64,000 nucleotides of DNA, from the NCBI RefSeq assembly GCF_947495565.1, contig NZ_CANLZM010000002.1:1-64000 (forward strand). The letters are read 5' to 3'. The DNA is from an uncultured Pontibacter sp. GTDB taxonomy: Bacteria > Bacteroidota > Bacteroidia > Cytophagales > Hymenobacteraceae. Both the position numbers and the translations under genes were made by a program. The notes below the pieces were generated by a model. It had not been told where the DNA came from, ran no database searches, and was given only the letters and a program-made list of their open reading frames with translations. Positions 43,138 through 52,401 of the stretch are shown here, in pieces (the stretch's first letter is position 1; each line of letters begins with the position of its first letter).

Positions 43138-43935
43138 ATGATCAAAACAGCTATTAAACTTTTTGCCCCTGCTTTTGTGCTACTCCTCGCTTCAGGCGGA
43201 GCCGATGCACAGTCTATACTTTCAGGGAAGGGCAATTCCATGCCTGCCTACATCGGCGACCTTGCCACTAATGTAGGAACCGGCCTTGGGCAGTATCGCT
43301 CTGTGCGCACTGATGCCCTGGATGTAGTAACTCCGTCCGTAATCGGTAATGTTTACCTAACAGACAGTTGGGCTTCCGGTGAGTTATTCATAACGCTCAA
43401 CCGTGTGCTTGAGGCAGAAAGGTTTAAGTATGATATTGAAAACAACCAGTTTCTCATCAATACAGAAAATACCCCAGAACCAACTCCCGACCAGCTCCGA
43501 GTTATTAACAGCGCCACAGTAGATGCCTTTAAGCTACATGACCGAGCTGCCGGCGAGAGGCTTTTTCTAAATGCTGCCAACGCTGGCTTAACCCTAGCAG
43601 GAGCTCCCGCAACAGGCTTTGTTGAGGTACTCATCAGCGATGAAGGGATGAGCCTGTTTCGGATGCTAGACACCGAAACGATTAACGCAAACTATAACGT
43701 GGCCTTTAATGCGGGTACTAAAAGTGATAGAATTGTAAAGAAGGAGTCATTTTACATAAAAAAAGGAGGTGAACTCAACCTTCTGGAGATCACCAAAAAG
43801 AAAAAGCATAACCTGGCTTTGTTTGGAGACAGGCAGCAAGCTATGCAGACATTCCTTAAAAAGAACAATACTAAGTTCACATCCGCTCCAGACCTGGTGC
43901 AGTTGGTAAGTTACTATAACTCGCTATCTAAATAA
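43138..43935 (+). CDS. Exported protein of unknown function
   Basis: A 265-residue protein with a signal peptide (about 1-25, GGADAQS). I do not recognise a family. YLTDSWASGELFITLNRVLEAERFKYDIENNQFLI (in pieces) and the later KSDRIVKKESFYIKKGGE look like beta-rich segments, and the C-terminus is helical with KKKKHNLALFGDRQQAMQTFL. It has its own promoter and a strong terminator, so it is monocistronic. Confidence 0.6.
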   Translation: MIKTAIKLFAPAFVLLLASGGADAQSILSGKGNSMPAYIGDLATNVGTGLGQYRSVRTDALDVVTPSVIGNVYLTDSWASGELFITLNRVLEAERFKYDIENNQFLINTENTPEPTPDQLRVINSATVDAFKLHDRAAGERLFLNAANAGLTLAGAPATGFVEVLISDEGMSLFRMLDTETINANYNVAFNAGTKSDRIVKKESFYIKKGGELNLLEITKKKKHNLALFGDRQQAMQTFLKKNNTKFTSAPDLVQLVSYYNSLSK

Positions 43936-43940
43936 AAGCT

Positions 43941-43977
43941 AGCAACAAGGGCAGCCGCTATGGTTGCCCTTGTTGCT
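43941..43977 (+). terminator. Terminator after the unknown exported protein
   Basis: AGCAACAAGGGCA (43941-43953) pairs with TGCCCTTGTTGCT (43965-43977) around an 11-nt loop. It starts 6 nt after the stop codon. The following T run is weak. Confidence 0.7.
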
Positions 43978-44064
43978 TCTGGCAAGTATAAACCTCCCGC
44001 CAAGCCTTGTTCTCAGTTTTATACTTCCTGCTTACTTTGTGCCTCATCTCCCGTACAACCAACC

Positions 44065-44445
44065 ATGCTTCGGAAATGGAAAGAGCTTGTACGAAAACTG
44101 AAAGAGGATATTTATACTTTATACCTTGCCTCCAAGGACCCGCGCATGCCCTTTGCCGCAAAAGTAATGGTGCTGGTTACGGTGGCGTACGCCTTCAGCC
44201 CCATCGACCTGATTCCGGACTTTATACCGCTGATTGGTTATCTGGATGATTTACTGCTACTGCCACTGGGCATCTGGCTTTCCATTAAGCTGATTCCGCC
44301 GCCCCTGCTAGACTACCACCGCCACAAGGCCAGGGAGCAGATGCATGAGCGGCAGCCCAATTATGTGATGGCCGGCGTAATTGTTATACTCTGGCTGCTG
44401 GTGGGTTACTGGATGTACCAAGCCTACCAAGAACGCTTGAACTGA
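44065..44445 (+). CDS. YkvA/DUF1232 family membrane protein
   Basis: A 126-residue protein with the DUF1232 core AFSPIDLIPDFIPLIGYLDDLLLLPLG (in part) near residues 43-70. A second hydrophobic helix lies at about 100-118 (VMAGVIVILWLLVGYWMYQ). The start at 44065 is chosen over a frame opening at 43960 because the family begins with a basic helix such as MLRKWKELVRKLK. Function of the family is unknown. Confidence 0.82.
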   Translation: MLRKWKELVRKLKEDIYTLYLASKDPRMPFAAKVMVLVTVAYAFSPIDLIPDFIPLIGYLDDLLLLPLGIWLSIKLIPPPLLDYHRHKAREQMHERQPNYVMAGVIVILWLLVGYWMYQAYQERLN

Positions 44446-44532
44446 AGCATGGCACAAATCAGATATAGCACTGGATCTGCCTTACATCGTATGGTATAAA
44501 AGTCTATCTTTACATAAAATTACAACAAAAGC

Positions 44533-46380
44533 ATGATGACTGACGAGCAGCAAAACCAAGAGCGCCTGTTTGCCGAGTTCACGCCAGGCACAACGGCTGA
44601 TTGGGAGCAAAAAGCACGCAAGGACCTGCGCGAAACGCCTCTGGAGAGCCTTACCTGGCATACCTACGAGGGTATCGACATAAAACCATACTATGCCAAA
44701 GAAGATATTGCCGATTTGCCCTTTGTGCAGCAGAGGCCCGGCGACTTCCCGTTTCTGCGCGGCAACAAAACCGGTAACAACGGCTGGCTGAACGTGCAGC
44801 AAATAGAAGTGCAGGGCGATAGCAAACATGCTATAGAAAAAGCCGCTGACGCTTTACAAAGGGGAGCAGAGGGAATCTACTTTATAGTGCACAACCCAGA
44901 GCTTTTTGATGCTGCTTATCTGGTGAATAAAATCGACCTGACTAAGAACGCGATCAGCTATGCTGTTAAAGAGCAGCCAGACTGTTTGTTGCTAAAGCTA
45001 TACCAGGAACTGGAGGCGCACCAAATTTCGCATCGGAACCTGAAAGGCTTTATCAATTTTGATCCGGTTTCTGTCAAGAGCAAGATCGACCACGAAGAGA
45101 GCAGAGCGATAATCAAGGTACTGGAGCTGACAAAGGATAGTCCGGATTTTTACGGCATCACCGTAAACGGCACCAGCTTTAGCAGTATTGGCGCCTCCAT
45201 TACCCAAGAAATAGCCTATACTTTAAATACAGCCGTAGCTTACCTGGACAAGCTCACAACTGCCGGCGAGCCGCTGGAGACGGTGCTGCGCAACATGCAG
45301 TTCGTAATGGCTTCGGGCACCAACTACTTTTTCGAGATTGCCAAGCTGCGGGCGCTGCGCCTGCTGTGGGCCGCTGTGGTGGAGGCTTATAAGGCAGAAC
45401 CGGCACTGGCCGCCAAACTACGCATCCACAGCGCCACCTCCAGCTGGTACCAAACTACCCTGGACCCTTATGTGAACATGCTGCGCACCACCACCGAGGC
45501 TATGGCCGCTGTAATTGCTGGCTGCGATTCGCTGACCGTGTTGCCGTTCGACAGCACGTTTAAGAAATCAGACGAGTTTTCAGAGCGTATTGCCCGCAAC
45601 GTGTCTACTATCCTGAAGGAGGAAGCGTACCTGGATAAAGCCGTAGACCCGGCCGCTGGGTCTTATTACCTGGAGTCTCTCACGAATGCGCTGGCTCAGA
45701 AAGCTTGGGCACTATTTAACGAAGTAGAACAAAAAGGCGGCTTTGAAAAGGCTTATGACAGCGGGTTTATACTTGGCAGCATCACGGAGGTGAGCCGCCG
45801 TAAGTTCCGCAATATTGCCACAGGCCGCGATGTGCTGGTGGGCACCAACAAGTATCCGAACCCGAAGGAAAGTATAAATTTTGATCCGGAGGAGTTAATC
45901 CAAAGCGCAGATTTCGACACCACCCGCGCCGCCTACCCTACGGAGGTAATGCGGATGGCTACAGAATTGCACCAACGTAAGCGCAAGCGCCGCCCGAAGG
46001 CTATCGTTGCCGTGATCGGCCACACAGAAGAACGCCATGTGAATGCTACGTTTGCGCAGGAGTTCTTCAGTTGTGCCGGCTTCGAGACAGTGCAGCAGCA
46101 GTTCGCCTCCGTAGAAGAGGCTTCCGACAAATTGACGGGCAGTGCTGCCGAAGTGGTGGTGGTGTCGTCGTCGGAGGCAAATTACGTGCGCGAGTTCGGC
46201 CCAAGGTTACGGAACCATCATGCAAAGCCAACCATCATACTGGCCGATGACCCGCAGCACATGAAAGAAGAGATGATGGCCAATGGCTACGATGAGTTCA
46301 TTTTCGAGGACTGCGATATGAAGAACTTGTTAGCTGCGGTGCAGCGACGCCTGGCTCAAGATGACGACAATAATGCGTAA
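44533..46380 (+). CDS. mutA: Methylmalonyl-CoA mutase small subunit
   Basis: Partner of MutB in adenosylcobalamin-dependent interconversion of methylmalonyl-CoA and succinyl-CoA. The 615-residue protein has the mutase barrel pattern (VMASGTNYFFEIAKLRALRLLW in part, RIHSATSSWYQTTLDPYVNMLR in part, VDPAAGSYYLE). The C-terminal cobalamin-like domain (about 500-615) lacks the DxHxxG ligand motif, as known for MutA. A second Met at 44536 is an alternative start. The stop overlaps the next gene's start by 8 bp (ATGCGTAA). Confidence 0.93.
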   Translation: MMTDEQQNQERLFAEFTPGTTADWEQKARKDLRETPLESLTWHTYEGIDIKPYYAKEDIADLPFVQQRPGDFPFLRGNKTGNNGWLNVQQIEVQGDSKHAIEKAADALQRGAEGIYFIVHNPELFDAAYLVNKIDLTKNAISYAVKEQPDCLLLKLYQELEAHQISHRNLKGFINFDPVSVKSKIDHEESRAIIKVLELTKDSPDFYGITVNGTSFSSIGASITQEIAYTLNTAVAYLDKLTTAGEPLETVLRNMQFVMASGTNYFFEIAKLRALRLLWAAVVEAYKAEPALAAKLRIHSATSSWYQTTLDPYVNMLRTTTEAMAAVIAGCDSLTVLPFDSTFKKSDEFSERIARNVSTILKEEAYLDKAVDPAAGSYYLESLTNALAQKAWALFNEVEQKGGFEKAYDSGFILGSITEVSRRKFRNIATGRDVLVGTNKYPNPKESINFDPEELIQSADFDTTRAAYPTEVMRMATELHQRKRKRRPKAIVAVIGHTEERHVNATFAQEFFSCAGFETVQQQFASVEEASDKLTGSAAEVVVVSSSEANYVREFGPRLRNHHAKPTIILADDPQHMKEEMMANGYDEFIFEDCDMKNLLAAVQRRLAQDDDNNA

Positions 46381-46810
46381 GCTATACTTTATCCTGCTGC
46401 TGATGACTGCTACTACACTTTCTGCTTTTGCCATGCCCAAAGGCGATGCCGTACAAGAAGTAAAAAAGGCGCTGGAAGGGCAGATTTTTGCCTGGAACAA
46501 CGGCGACCTGGAAACCGCGATGACCTATTACTGGAACTCGCCGGACATGCTTTGGATCAGTAAAAACGGCACTGACAAAGGCTACCAGGAAGTGTACGAC
46601 ATGTTTCTGCAGGATTTCAAAGACCGCAGCAAAATGGGCGTTTACACATATGAGCCGCTGCACATTGAGCAGGTATCCAAAGAGGCCGTATACTTTGTTT
46701 TCCGCTGGAAAATAGCGCTGGATGGTAAGCAGCTGATGGGCGGTGTATCCTCGCAAGTATGGAAGAAGCTGAACAGCCGCTGGGTAGTAACATCGGAGCA
46801 CGCGAGTTAA
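46373..46810 (+). CDS. Exported NTF2-like (DUF4440-type) protein
   Basis: A 145-residue protein with a signal peptide (about 1-20, LSAFAM) and a small NTF2-like fold: KKALEGQIFAWNNGDLETAMTYYWNSPDMLW (in part) and a final strand with SSQVWKKLNSRWVVTSEH. This pattern is common in periplasmic DUF4440/SnoaL-like proteins. The start overlaps the mutA stop by 8 bp, so translation is coupled. An exported protein between two cytosolic mutase subunits is unexpected. It has no known role in the reaction. Confidence 0.78.
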   Translation: MRKLYFILLLMTATTLSAFAMPKGDAVQEVKKALEGQIFAWNNGDLETAMTYYWNSPDMLWISKNGTDKGYQEVYDMFLQDFKDRSKMGVYTYEPLHIEQVSKEAVYFVFRWKIALDGKQLMGGVSSQVWKKLNSRWVVTSEHAS

Positions 46811-46828
46811 GATTAATAGTGAATCAGC

Positions 46829-46953
46829 GAATGAGTGATTGAGTGTATGAACTAAAGTTATACTTCACCAACAACTCATTCTGAACAATAGACAATGATT
46901 TTGATGAGCGGATGAACGGGAAAAAACTCACTCATTCACTCAAACACTCATTC
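46829..46953. repeat. Inverted ladder pair bracketing the gap before mutB
   Basis: Arms 46829-46850 and 46932-46953 are inverted repeats matching at 20 of 22 positions, built from GAATGAG and TGAGTG words. The left arm begins 18 nt past the stop codon of the NTF2-like gene, and the right arm ends 11 nt before the mutB start. The 5' arm shares GCGAATGAGTGATTGAGTG with 25596-25614 upstream of porQ. Confidence 0.75.
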
Positions 46954-46964
46954 AAAATTAAAAC

Positions 46965-49118
46965 ATGAAGCCTGACTTTTCTAAAATAGATATAAACAAG
47001 GTAACCGCTTCTGACAAAGCGCCTAAGGACCCGTTGCAGCCGAGCACCTGGAAAACACCCGAGCAGATAGACGTAAAAAGCTTTTACACGTCGGAGGATG
47101 CCGCGCACTTTGAGCACACCGGGTTTGCCGCTGGCTTGCCGCCATACCTGCGCGGCCCCTACAGCACCATGTATGTGCAAAAGCCCTGGACAATACGCCA
47201 GTACGCCGGTTTCTCTACTGCCGAGGAGAGCAACGCCTTTTACCGCCGCAACCTGGCGGGCGGACAGAAAGGACTCTCGGTAGCGTTTGACCTGGCCACG
47301 CACCGCGGCTATGACTCCGATCACCCGCGCGTGGTAGGCGATGTGGGCAAGGCCGGGGTAGCCATCGACTCGGTAGAGGACATGAAGATCCTTTTCGACC
47401 AGATTCCGCTGGACCAGATGTCGGTTTCCATGACCATGAACGGCGCTGTGCTGCCGATCATGGCCTTTTATATTGTGGCCGCCGAGGAACAGGGCGTGAA
47501 GCCGGAGCAGCTGAGCGGGACGATTCAGAACGACATCCTGAAGGAGTTTATGGTGCGCAACACCTACATCTACCCGCCAGAGCCAAGTATGAAAATCATC
47601 GCGGATATCTTCGAGTATACCTCCAAGAACATGCCGCGCTTCAACTCCATCTCCATCTCGGGCTACCACATGCAGGAGGCCGGCGCCACCGCCGATATTG
47701 AGCTGGCCTATACTTTGGCCGACGGTTTGGAGTATGTGCGCACTGGCCTGAAAGCGGGTATGGACATAGATGATTTCGCGCCGCGATTATCCTTCTTCTG
47801 GGCCATCGGCATGAACCACTTTATGGAGATTGCTAAGATGCGCGCCGCACGTATGCTGTGGGCCAAACTCATCCAACAGTTCAACCCGAAAAATCCGAAA
47901 TCGTTGGCCTTGCGCACGCATTGCCAGACATCCGGCTGGAGCCTAACCGAGCAAGATCCGTTCAACAACGTAACCCGCACCTGTGTGGAAGCATTGGCCG
48001 CTGCGCTTGGTGGTACGCAAAGTTTGCACACGAATGCTTTGGACGAGGCCATTGCCCTGCCAACCGATTTCTCGGCTCGGATTGCCCGCAACACACAGAT
48101 TTACCTGCAACAAGAAACCAACATCAACAGAGTAGTAGATCCGTGGGGCGGCTCATACTATGTGGAGGCGCTGACGCACGAGATTGCGCACAAAGCCTGG
48201 GCGCTGATGCAGGAGGTGGAAGAACTGGGCGGTATGGCTAAGGCTATTGAAACCGGTCTGCCGAAAATGCGCATCGAGGAAGCCGCTGCCCGTAAGCAGG
48301 CCCGCATCGACTCTGGCAAAGATGTGATTGTGGGTGTGAACAAGTATAAGCCGAGCCAGATTCAGGAAATTGATATTCTGGACATTGACAATACCGCAGT
48401 GCGCGAGTCGCAGTTGCGCAGGCTGGCAAGTATAAAAGAGAGCCGTGATGAAGGTAGTGTGTTAAATGCATTACAGGCTTTAACCGATGCGGCTGAATCC
48501 GGTGAGGGCAACCTGCTGGAACTGGCCGTAGAAGCTGCCAGACGCAGAGCTACTTTAGGCGAGATTTCCGATGCGTTGGAGAAAGTATTTGGCAGACATA
48601 AAGCAGTAATAAGAGCAATATCAGGCGTGTATTCCGCAGAACTATCCGATGACGAAAACTTCGAACGCGCCAAAGCCATGGCCGATCAGTTCGAGGAATT
48701 AGAAGGCCGCCGGCCACGCATCATGGTCGCCAAAATGGGCCAGGACGGCCACGACCGCGGCTCCAAAGTAATTGCCACCTCCTTCGCCGACCTCGGTTTT
48801 GATGTGGATATTGGGCCGCTGTTCCAGACCCCAGCCGAAGTAGCCATGCAAGCCGCCGAAAACGACGTGCACGTGGTAGGTGTTTCCTCGCTGGCAGCCG
48901 GCCATAAAACGCTGGTACCTCAACTGATCGAGGAGCTCCGTAAACTCGACCGGGGGGATATTCTAGTGATTGTGGGCGGTGTGATTCCTGCGCAGGACTA
49001 CGACTTCCTTTTTAAAGCTGGCGCCGTGGGTGTGTTCGGACCTGGTACCATCATCTCGGTAGCTGCACAGAACATCCTGGAGAAACTGATTGAAGGAGTT
49101 AAAGAGGTAGGCAGTTAG
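46965..49118 (+). CDS. mutB: Methylmalonyl-CoA mutase large subunit
   Basis: Catalytic subunit of the mutase. In 717 residues the substrate barrel includes [20 protein letters not shown] (in part), [18 protein letters not shown] (in part), [12 protein letters not shown] and [11 protein letters not shown]. The C-terminal cobalamin domain has the base-off ligand H596 in [10 protein letters not shown]. Full length and intact motifs indicate an active enzyme. It needs adenosylcobalamin (adenosyltransferase at 12.8 kb) and MeaB (53.7 kb) for repair. Confidence 0.97.
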   Translation: MKPDFSKIDINKVTASDKAPKDPLQPSTWKTPEQIDVKSFYTSEDAAHFEHTGFAAGLPPYLRGPYSTMYVQKPWTIRQYAGFSTAEESNAFYRRNLAGGQKGLSVAFDLATHRGYDSDHPRVVGDVGKAGVAIDSVEDMKILFDQIPLDQMSVSMTMNGAVLPIMAFYIVAAEEQGVKPEQLSGTIQNDILKEFMVRNTYIYPPEPSMKIIADIFEYTSKNMPRFNSISISGYHMQEAGATADIELAYTLADGLEYVRTGLKAGMDIDDFAPRLSFFWAIGMNHFMEIAKMRAARMLWAKLIQQFNPKNPKSLALRTHCQTSGWSLTEQDPFNNVTRTCVEALAAALGGTQSLHTNALDEAIALPTDFSARIARNTQIYLQQETNINRVVDPWGGSYYVEALTHEIAHKAWALMQEVEELGGMAKAIETGLPKMRIEEAAARKQARIDSGKDVIVGVNKYKPSQIQEIDILDIDNTAVRESQLRRLASIKESRDEGSVLNALQALTDAAESGEGNLLELAVEAARRRATLGEISDALEKVFGRHKAVIRAISGVYSAELSDDENFERAKAMADQFEELEGRRPRIMVAKMGQDGHDRGSKVIATSFADLGFDVDIGPLFQTPAEVAMQAAENDVHVVGVSSLAAGHKTLVPQLIEELRKLDRGDILVIVGGVIPAQDYDFLFKAGAVGVFGPGTIISVAAQNILEKLIEGVKEVGS

Positions 49119-49125
49119 AGCGTTT

Positions 49126-49186
49126 AGGAGATAAAAGTATAAGCCGCAGTTGATTTGTTCAGCTGCGGCTTATACTTTTATCTCCT
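49126..49186. terminator. Terminator after mutB with AAGTATAA feet
   Basis: Arms 49126-49149 and 49163-49186 are a perfect 24-bp inverted repeat around a 13-nt loop. Each arm carries AAAAGTATAAGC or its complement next to a GCCGCAG core. It starts 8 nt after the mutB stop. The RAYT unit begins 4 nt after it. Confidence 0.8.
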
Positions 49187-49189
49187 ACC

Positions 49190-49957
49190 GGCGCGGAGCT
49201 TAGCTCCGTGACATGCAATAATAGCGAATCTAAGACTCGCCTTTATCTGCTAGCACGGAAGCAACTTTCGCGCTAGGTATTACTCGATCAGCACTACGTC
49301 TAACTTTCCCTTTTCACCGGCATAATCCCTGGCGCTGCTGTAATACCAATGCTCTGGCTCCTCCACAAAACCAGCTTTCACAGGGTTCAGGTGCAGGTAG
49401 TCTAATTTCTGATCCATCATCTGGTTATCGTGCAGTAAAATGGGGTAATACCCAGGCTGCCAAAACTTATACTTCTCGTATCTGCTGCTTAGCTCTCCCG
49501 CTGAGTTTATCAACCATAACAGCCATCTTTTTCTGCTTTCCTGTGGGTTTTGCTTGATCGATTTATATAGCTCCTTCGAAGTATACTTTTTGAAATCTCT
49601 TATAGTGTTTGCCAGTACCGGAGATGAGCAAATAAGATGCAGGTGGTTGGTCATGATACACCATGAGAGGGTCAGGTTTTTCTCTTTTTGGCAGTAAGCA
49701 AGGCTGGTACAGATAATTTCACAGTAGTCGCGGCGCGTAAGCACATCAGCCCACTGAACTATAGATATGGTGACGAAGTATATACCCTCCGTATCTTTTG
49801 CCTTGTACTTTTCGCTCATAAAAAGCAGCACGAGGAACTACAAAGATAAGTTGCATGCTTTTTGAGTTTCATGGCGCGGAAGTTACTTCCGTGCTTACAG
49901 ATAAAAGCGAATCTAAGATTCGCATCAATACTTTGCCACGGAGCTAAGCTCCGCGCC
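49190..49957 (-). mobile_element. RAYT unit framed by three-hairpin inverted repeats
   Basis: 49190-49274 and 49873-49957 are inverted repeats of 85 bp, 68 positions identical without gaps. Each holds three hairpins: CGGAGCT-AGCTCCG (49194-49208; 49939-49953), GCGAATC-taa-GA(C/T)TCGC (49224-49240; 49907-49923), and a CGGAAGT-ACTTCCG type (49877-49891, decayed at 49256-49270). The only gene inside is the tyrosine transposase. The arrangement fits a REP-associated transposase with its own REP/BIME elements; a 768-bp unit is clearly delimited. Confidence 0.8.
49280..49819 (-). CDS. REP-associated tyrosine transposase (RAYT, Y1 HUH type)
   Basis: A 179-residue single-strand transposase of the Transposase_17/RAYT group. 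The HUH motif is H59-L-H61 in MTNHLHLI, and the nucleophile is probably Y141 in LDYLHLNPVKAGFV. FVTISIVQW at the start and FWQPGYYPILL before the tyrosine helix are typical. The start at 49819 is preferred: the frame extends 4 codons to a GTG. TATCTTTG (49848-49841, minus) is a matching -7 element. Known RAYTs act on REP hairpins in single-stranded DNA; here suitable hairpins flank the gene on both sides. Confidence 0.9.
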   Translation of the reverse strand: MSEKYKAKDTEGIYFVTISIVQWADVLTRRDYCEIICTSLAYCQKEKNLTLSWCIMTNHLHLICSSPVLANTIRDFKKYTSKELYKSIKQNPQESRKRWLLWLINSAGELSSRYEKYKFWQPGYYPILLHDNQMMDQKLDYLHLNPVKAGFVEEPEHWYYSSARDYAGEKGKLDVVLIE

Positions 49958-50053
49958 AGAGCATTGCCATACTTATAGAACAGCTGCGGCTTTTTCCAAA
50001 CTTTATACTTCAGCGCTGGTTTTTCATCAGCATAACTATTTACCTTAGCCCTT

Positions 50054-50449
50054 ATGAAGATAAAAACAATATTGATAGCCCTGGCCATTGCCCTCATCGG
50101 CTGGTTCATCTACGACACACTGTCTATACCTAGTGTAAACGATTTGAAGGGCAATTTTAAAGAGATAGCCATGTACCGAAACGAGAATAATACTGGCCCC
50201 ATCACCCGCATCTATGCCGTTAGTGTAGAGGATACGCTCTGGACACAGATGCAGGCCTACGGCGACTTTATGCCGCATACTAAGTATGGCAACACCAAAG
50301 TATATTACTTCTTGAATATTAATCCCTTACCCAAAAAATTATATTCTGGCAAGCAGAACTTTGAAGAACGATTTCAAGAATATACTGTAGCCAAATACGA
50401 AAAAGATGCCATGGGCCAGGTTTCGTTTGTACGTTACCCCTACGAATAG
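50054..50449 (+). CDS. Small membrane-anchored protein of unknown function
   Basis: A 131-residue protein. An N-terminal hydrophobic helix (about 5-20, ILIALAIALIGWFIY) anchors a periplasmic domain of about 105 residues rich in charged and aromatic residues (IYAVSVEDTLWTQM, YYFLNINPLPKKLYSG). I do not recognise the family. It lies between the RAYT unit and trehalase with no shared promoter visible. Confidence 0.65.
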   Translation: MKIKTILIALAIALIGWFIYDTLSIPSVNDLKGNFKEIAMYRNENNTGPITRIYAVSVEDTLWTQMQAYGDFMPHTKYGNTKVYYFLNINPLPKKLYSGKQNFEERFQEYTVAKYEKDAMGQVSFVRYPYE

Positions 50450-50518
50450 TATACTTGCCACCTTGCTTCTGAAACACGTATGAGTATTTAATCACTTACA
50501 AAAAAAACAGAGCATGAC

Positions 50519-52138
50519 ATGAGGATTACTTTTAGCACTCTAATTTTTTATCTTCTGCTACTACTACCATTCACCTTCGTTATACAGCCGCTACGGGCGC
50601 AGGAGCTTTACAGACCGGAGCAGGATTTAGGTGAGCTGTTCGAGCAAGTGCAGCTGCATCATGTTTTCCCGGACTCTAAAACCTTTCCGGATGCTGTGCC
50701 ACTGGCGCCTCCAAAACAAATTCTGGAGGCTTACAGGCAACAGAAAAACCAGCCGGGCTTCAGCTTAGAGGCTTTTGTAAAGGAGTATTTCCAGATGCCT
50801 CCGCAGCCGGCCTCCGGCTTCACCACCGACACCAGCCTGTCGGTAACACAGCATATTGAGCGCCTGTGGCCTATACTCACGCGCGAACCCGGCGCCGACG
50901 GCGGCTCCCTGATTCCGCTGCCGAAGAAGTATATTGTGCCGGGTGGCCGCTTCCGCGAGATTTATTACTGGGATAGCTTCTTTACCATGCTTGGCTTACA
51001 GGCCAGCGGCGAAACGGAGCTTATCCAAAGTATGGTTGATAATTTTACGCACCTGATTAACACCACCGGCCATATTCCGAACGGCAACCGAACCTACTAC
51101 CTCAGCCGCTCACAGCCACCGTTCTACGCGCTTATGCTGCGGGTACTGGCACAGCAGAAAGGCCGGGAGGTGCTTAAAACCTATGCCCCTACCCTGCGGC
51201 AGGAGTATGATTTCTGGATGGACGGAGCCGATCAAGTATCAGCCGCCAACCCGACGCACCGCCGCGTAGTGCGCATGCCCGATGGCAGTATTCTGAACCG
51301 CTACTGGGATGACCAGCCGGAGCCGCGACCAGAATCGTACCGCGAGGATGTGGAGCTGGCACAGGAGTCAGGCAGAAACCCTGAGGAGATTTACCGCAAT
51401 ATTAGGGCTGCCGCTGAGTCTGGTTGGGATTTCAGCAGCCGCTGGTTTGCCGATGCGCAGAACCTCAGCACTATCCACACCACTGATATCATTCCTGTAG
51501 ATTTAAACGCGCTGCTTTACCACGTGGAACTTACGCTGCAGGAGATGGCCGTATTAAACGGCAACAAAGCTGAAGCCAGGGAATTTGAGCGCCGCGCCAA
51601 AGCACGCCGCGATGCGCTGCTGAAGTATAACTGGAGCGATGAGGCTGCCTTTTTCTATGATTATGATTTTGTGAAAGGCACTACTACTAATATTCCTTCG
51701 CTGGCGGCTGTATTTCCGCTTTACTTCTGTATGGCTAATAAGAAACAGGCTAAGGCCGTGGCGCAGAAGCTGGAAGAAGATTTCCTGCAGCCGGGTGGTT
51801 TGGTAACGACATTGCACCGCACCGGCCAGCAGTGGGACGCGCCAAACGGATGGGCACCGCTGCAGTGGATGAGCATTCAGGCGCTACGCAACTACAAGCA
51901 TGATAAATTAGCCAATACCGTGGCGCAGCGCTGGGTCGAGTTAAACGAGACCGTGTTCCACAACACAGGCAAGCTGATGGAGAAGTATAACGTGACGGAC
52001 ATCAGCCTGCAGGCTGGCGGTGGCGAGTACCCGAACCAGGATGGCTTTGGGTGGACTAACGGTGTGCTCCTGAAGCTTTTCTCATTGCACCCGCAACTCC
52101 TAGAGGCAGAGCTGCAGGAGCTAGAGTTGCAGAGGTAA
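50519..52138 (+). CDS. treA: Trehalase (GH37)
   Basis: Hydrolyses trehalose to two glucose molecules. In 539 residues: signal peptide about 1-28 (QPLRAQEL), so the enzyme is periplasmic. Trehalase signature 1 is PGGRFREIYYWDSF at 141-154 and signature 2 is QWDAPNGWAPLQ starting at 438. The glycine-rich C-terminal segment GGGEYPNQDGFGWTNG is also conserved. Length matches bacterial TreA. A perfect hairpin terminator follows. Confidence 0.95.
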   Translation: MRITFSTLIFYLLLLLPFTFVIQPLRAQELYRPEQDLGELFEQVQLHHVFPDSKTFPDAVPLAPPKQILEAYRQQKNQPGFSLEAFVKEYFQMPPQPASGFTTDTSLSVTQHIERLWPILTREPGADGGSLIPLPKKYIVPGGRFREIYYWDSFFTMLGLQASGETELIQSMVDNFTHLINTTGHIPNGNRTYYLSRSQPPFYALMLRVLAQQKGREVLKTYAPTLRQEYDFWMDGADQVSAANPTHRRVVRMPDGSILNRYWDDQPEPRPESYREDVELAQESGRNPEEIYRNIRAAAESGWDFSSRWFADAQNLSTIHTTDIIPVDLNALLYHVELTLQEMAVLNGNKAEAREFERRAKARRDALLKYNWSDEAAFFYDYDFVKGTTTNIPSLAAVFPLYFCMANKKQAKAVAQKLEEDFLQPGGLVTTLHRTGQQWDAPNGWAPLQWMSIQALRNYKHDKLANTVAQRWVELNETVFHNTGKLMEKYNVTDISLQAGGGEYPNQDGFGWTNGVLLKLFSLHPQLLEAELQELELQR

Positions 52139-52159
52139 ACCACAGATCATTTTTATTGA

Positions 52160-52208
52160 CTTCAAAACAGAAAGAGGCGCTAGTTAAGCGCCTCTTTCTG
52201 TTTTGAAG
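52160..52208. terminator. Perfect 22-bp stem terminator after trehalase
   Basis: Arms 52160-52181 and 52187-52208 pair without mismatch around a 5-nt loop. A GGCGCT/AGCGCC core lies next to AAAG/CTTT runs. It starts 22 nt after the trehalase stop. Confidence 0.85.
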
Positions 52209-52358
52209 TAGCTCTTCAGCAGCAGCATAACCATAAAAGAAACCGCACCCTCTCCTAAGCTTAGAACAATTCTGCTCAGGCAAGCCCAAAGTATGACAAC
52301 CTCTCTTTAAGCAACCTTAAATTAAAAGTGAATAAACCGCTACTTCTATACTTGGCAC

Positions 52359-52366
52359 TACGTTTG
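52359..52366 (+). promoter_or_regulatory. Candidate -7 element for the propeller gene
   Basis: TACGTTTG matches TAnnTTTG, 36 nt upstream of the start codon. No clear -33 TTG is present at the usual distance. Confidence 0.4.
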
Positions 52367-52401
52367 CAATTACATCATTAACAAGAGCAAACCATCAACC
52401 T

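Noticed and set aside
46932..47669. 245-residue minus-strand frame opposite mutB
   Set aside because: Antisense shadow of a well-conserved gene; its C-terminal part lies in the bracket repeat.
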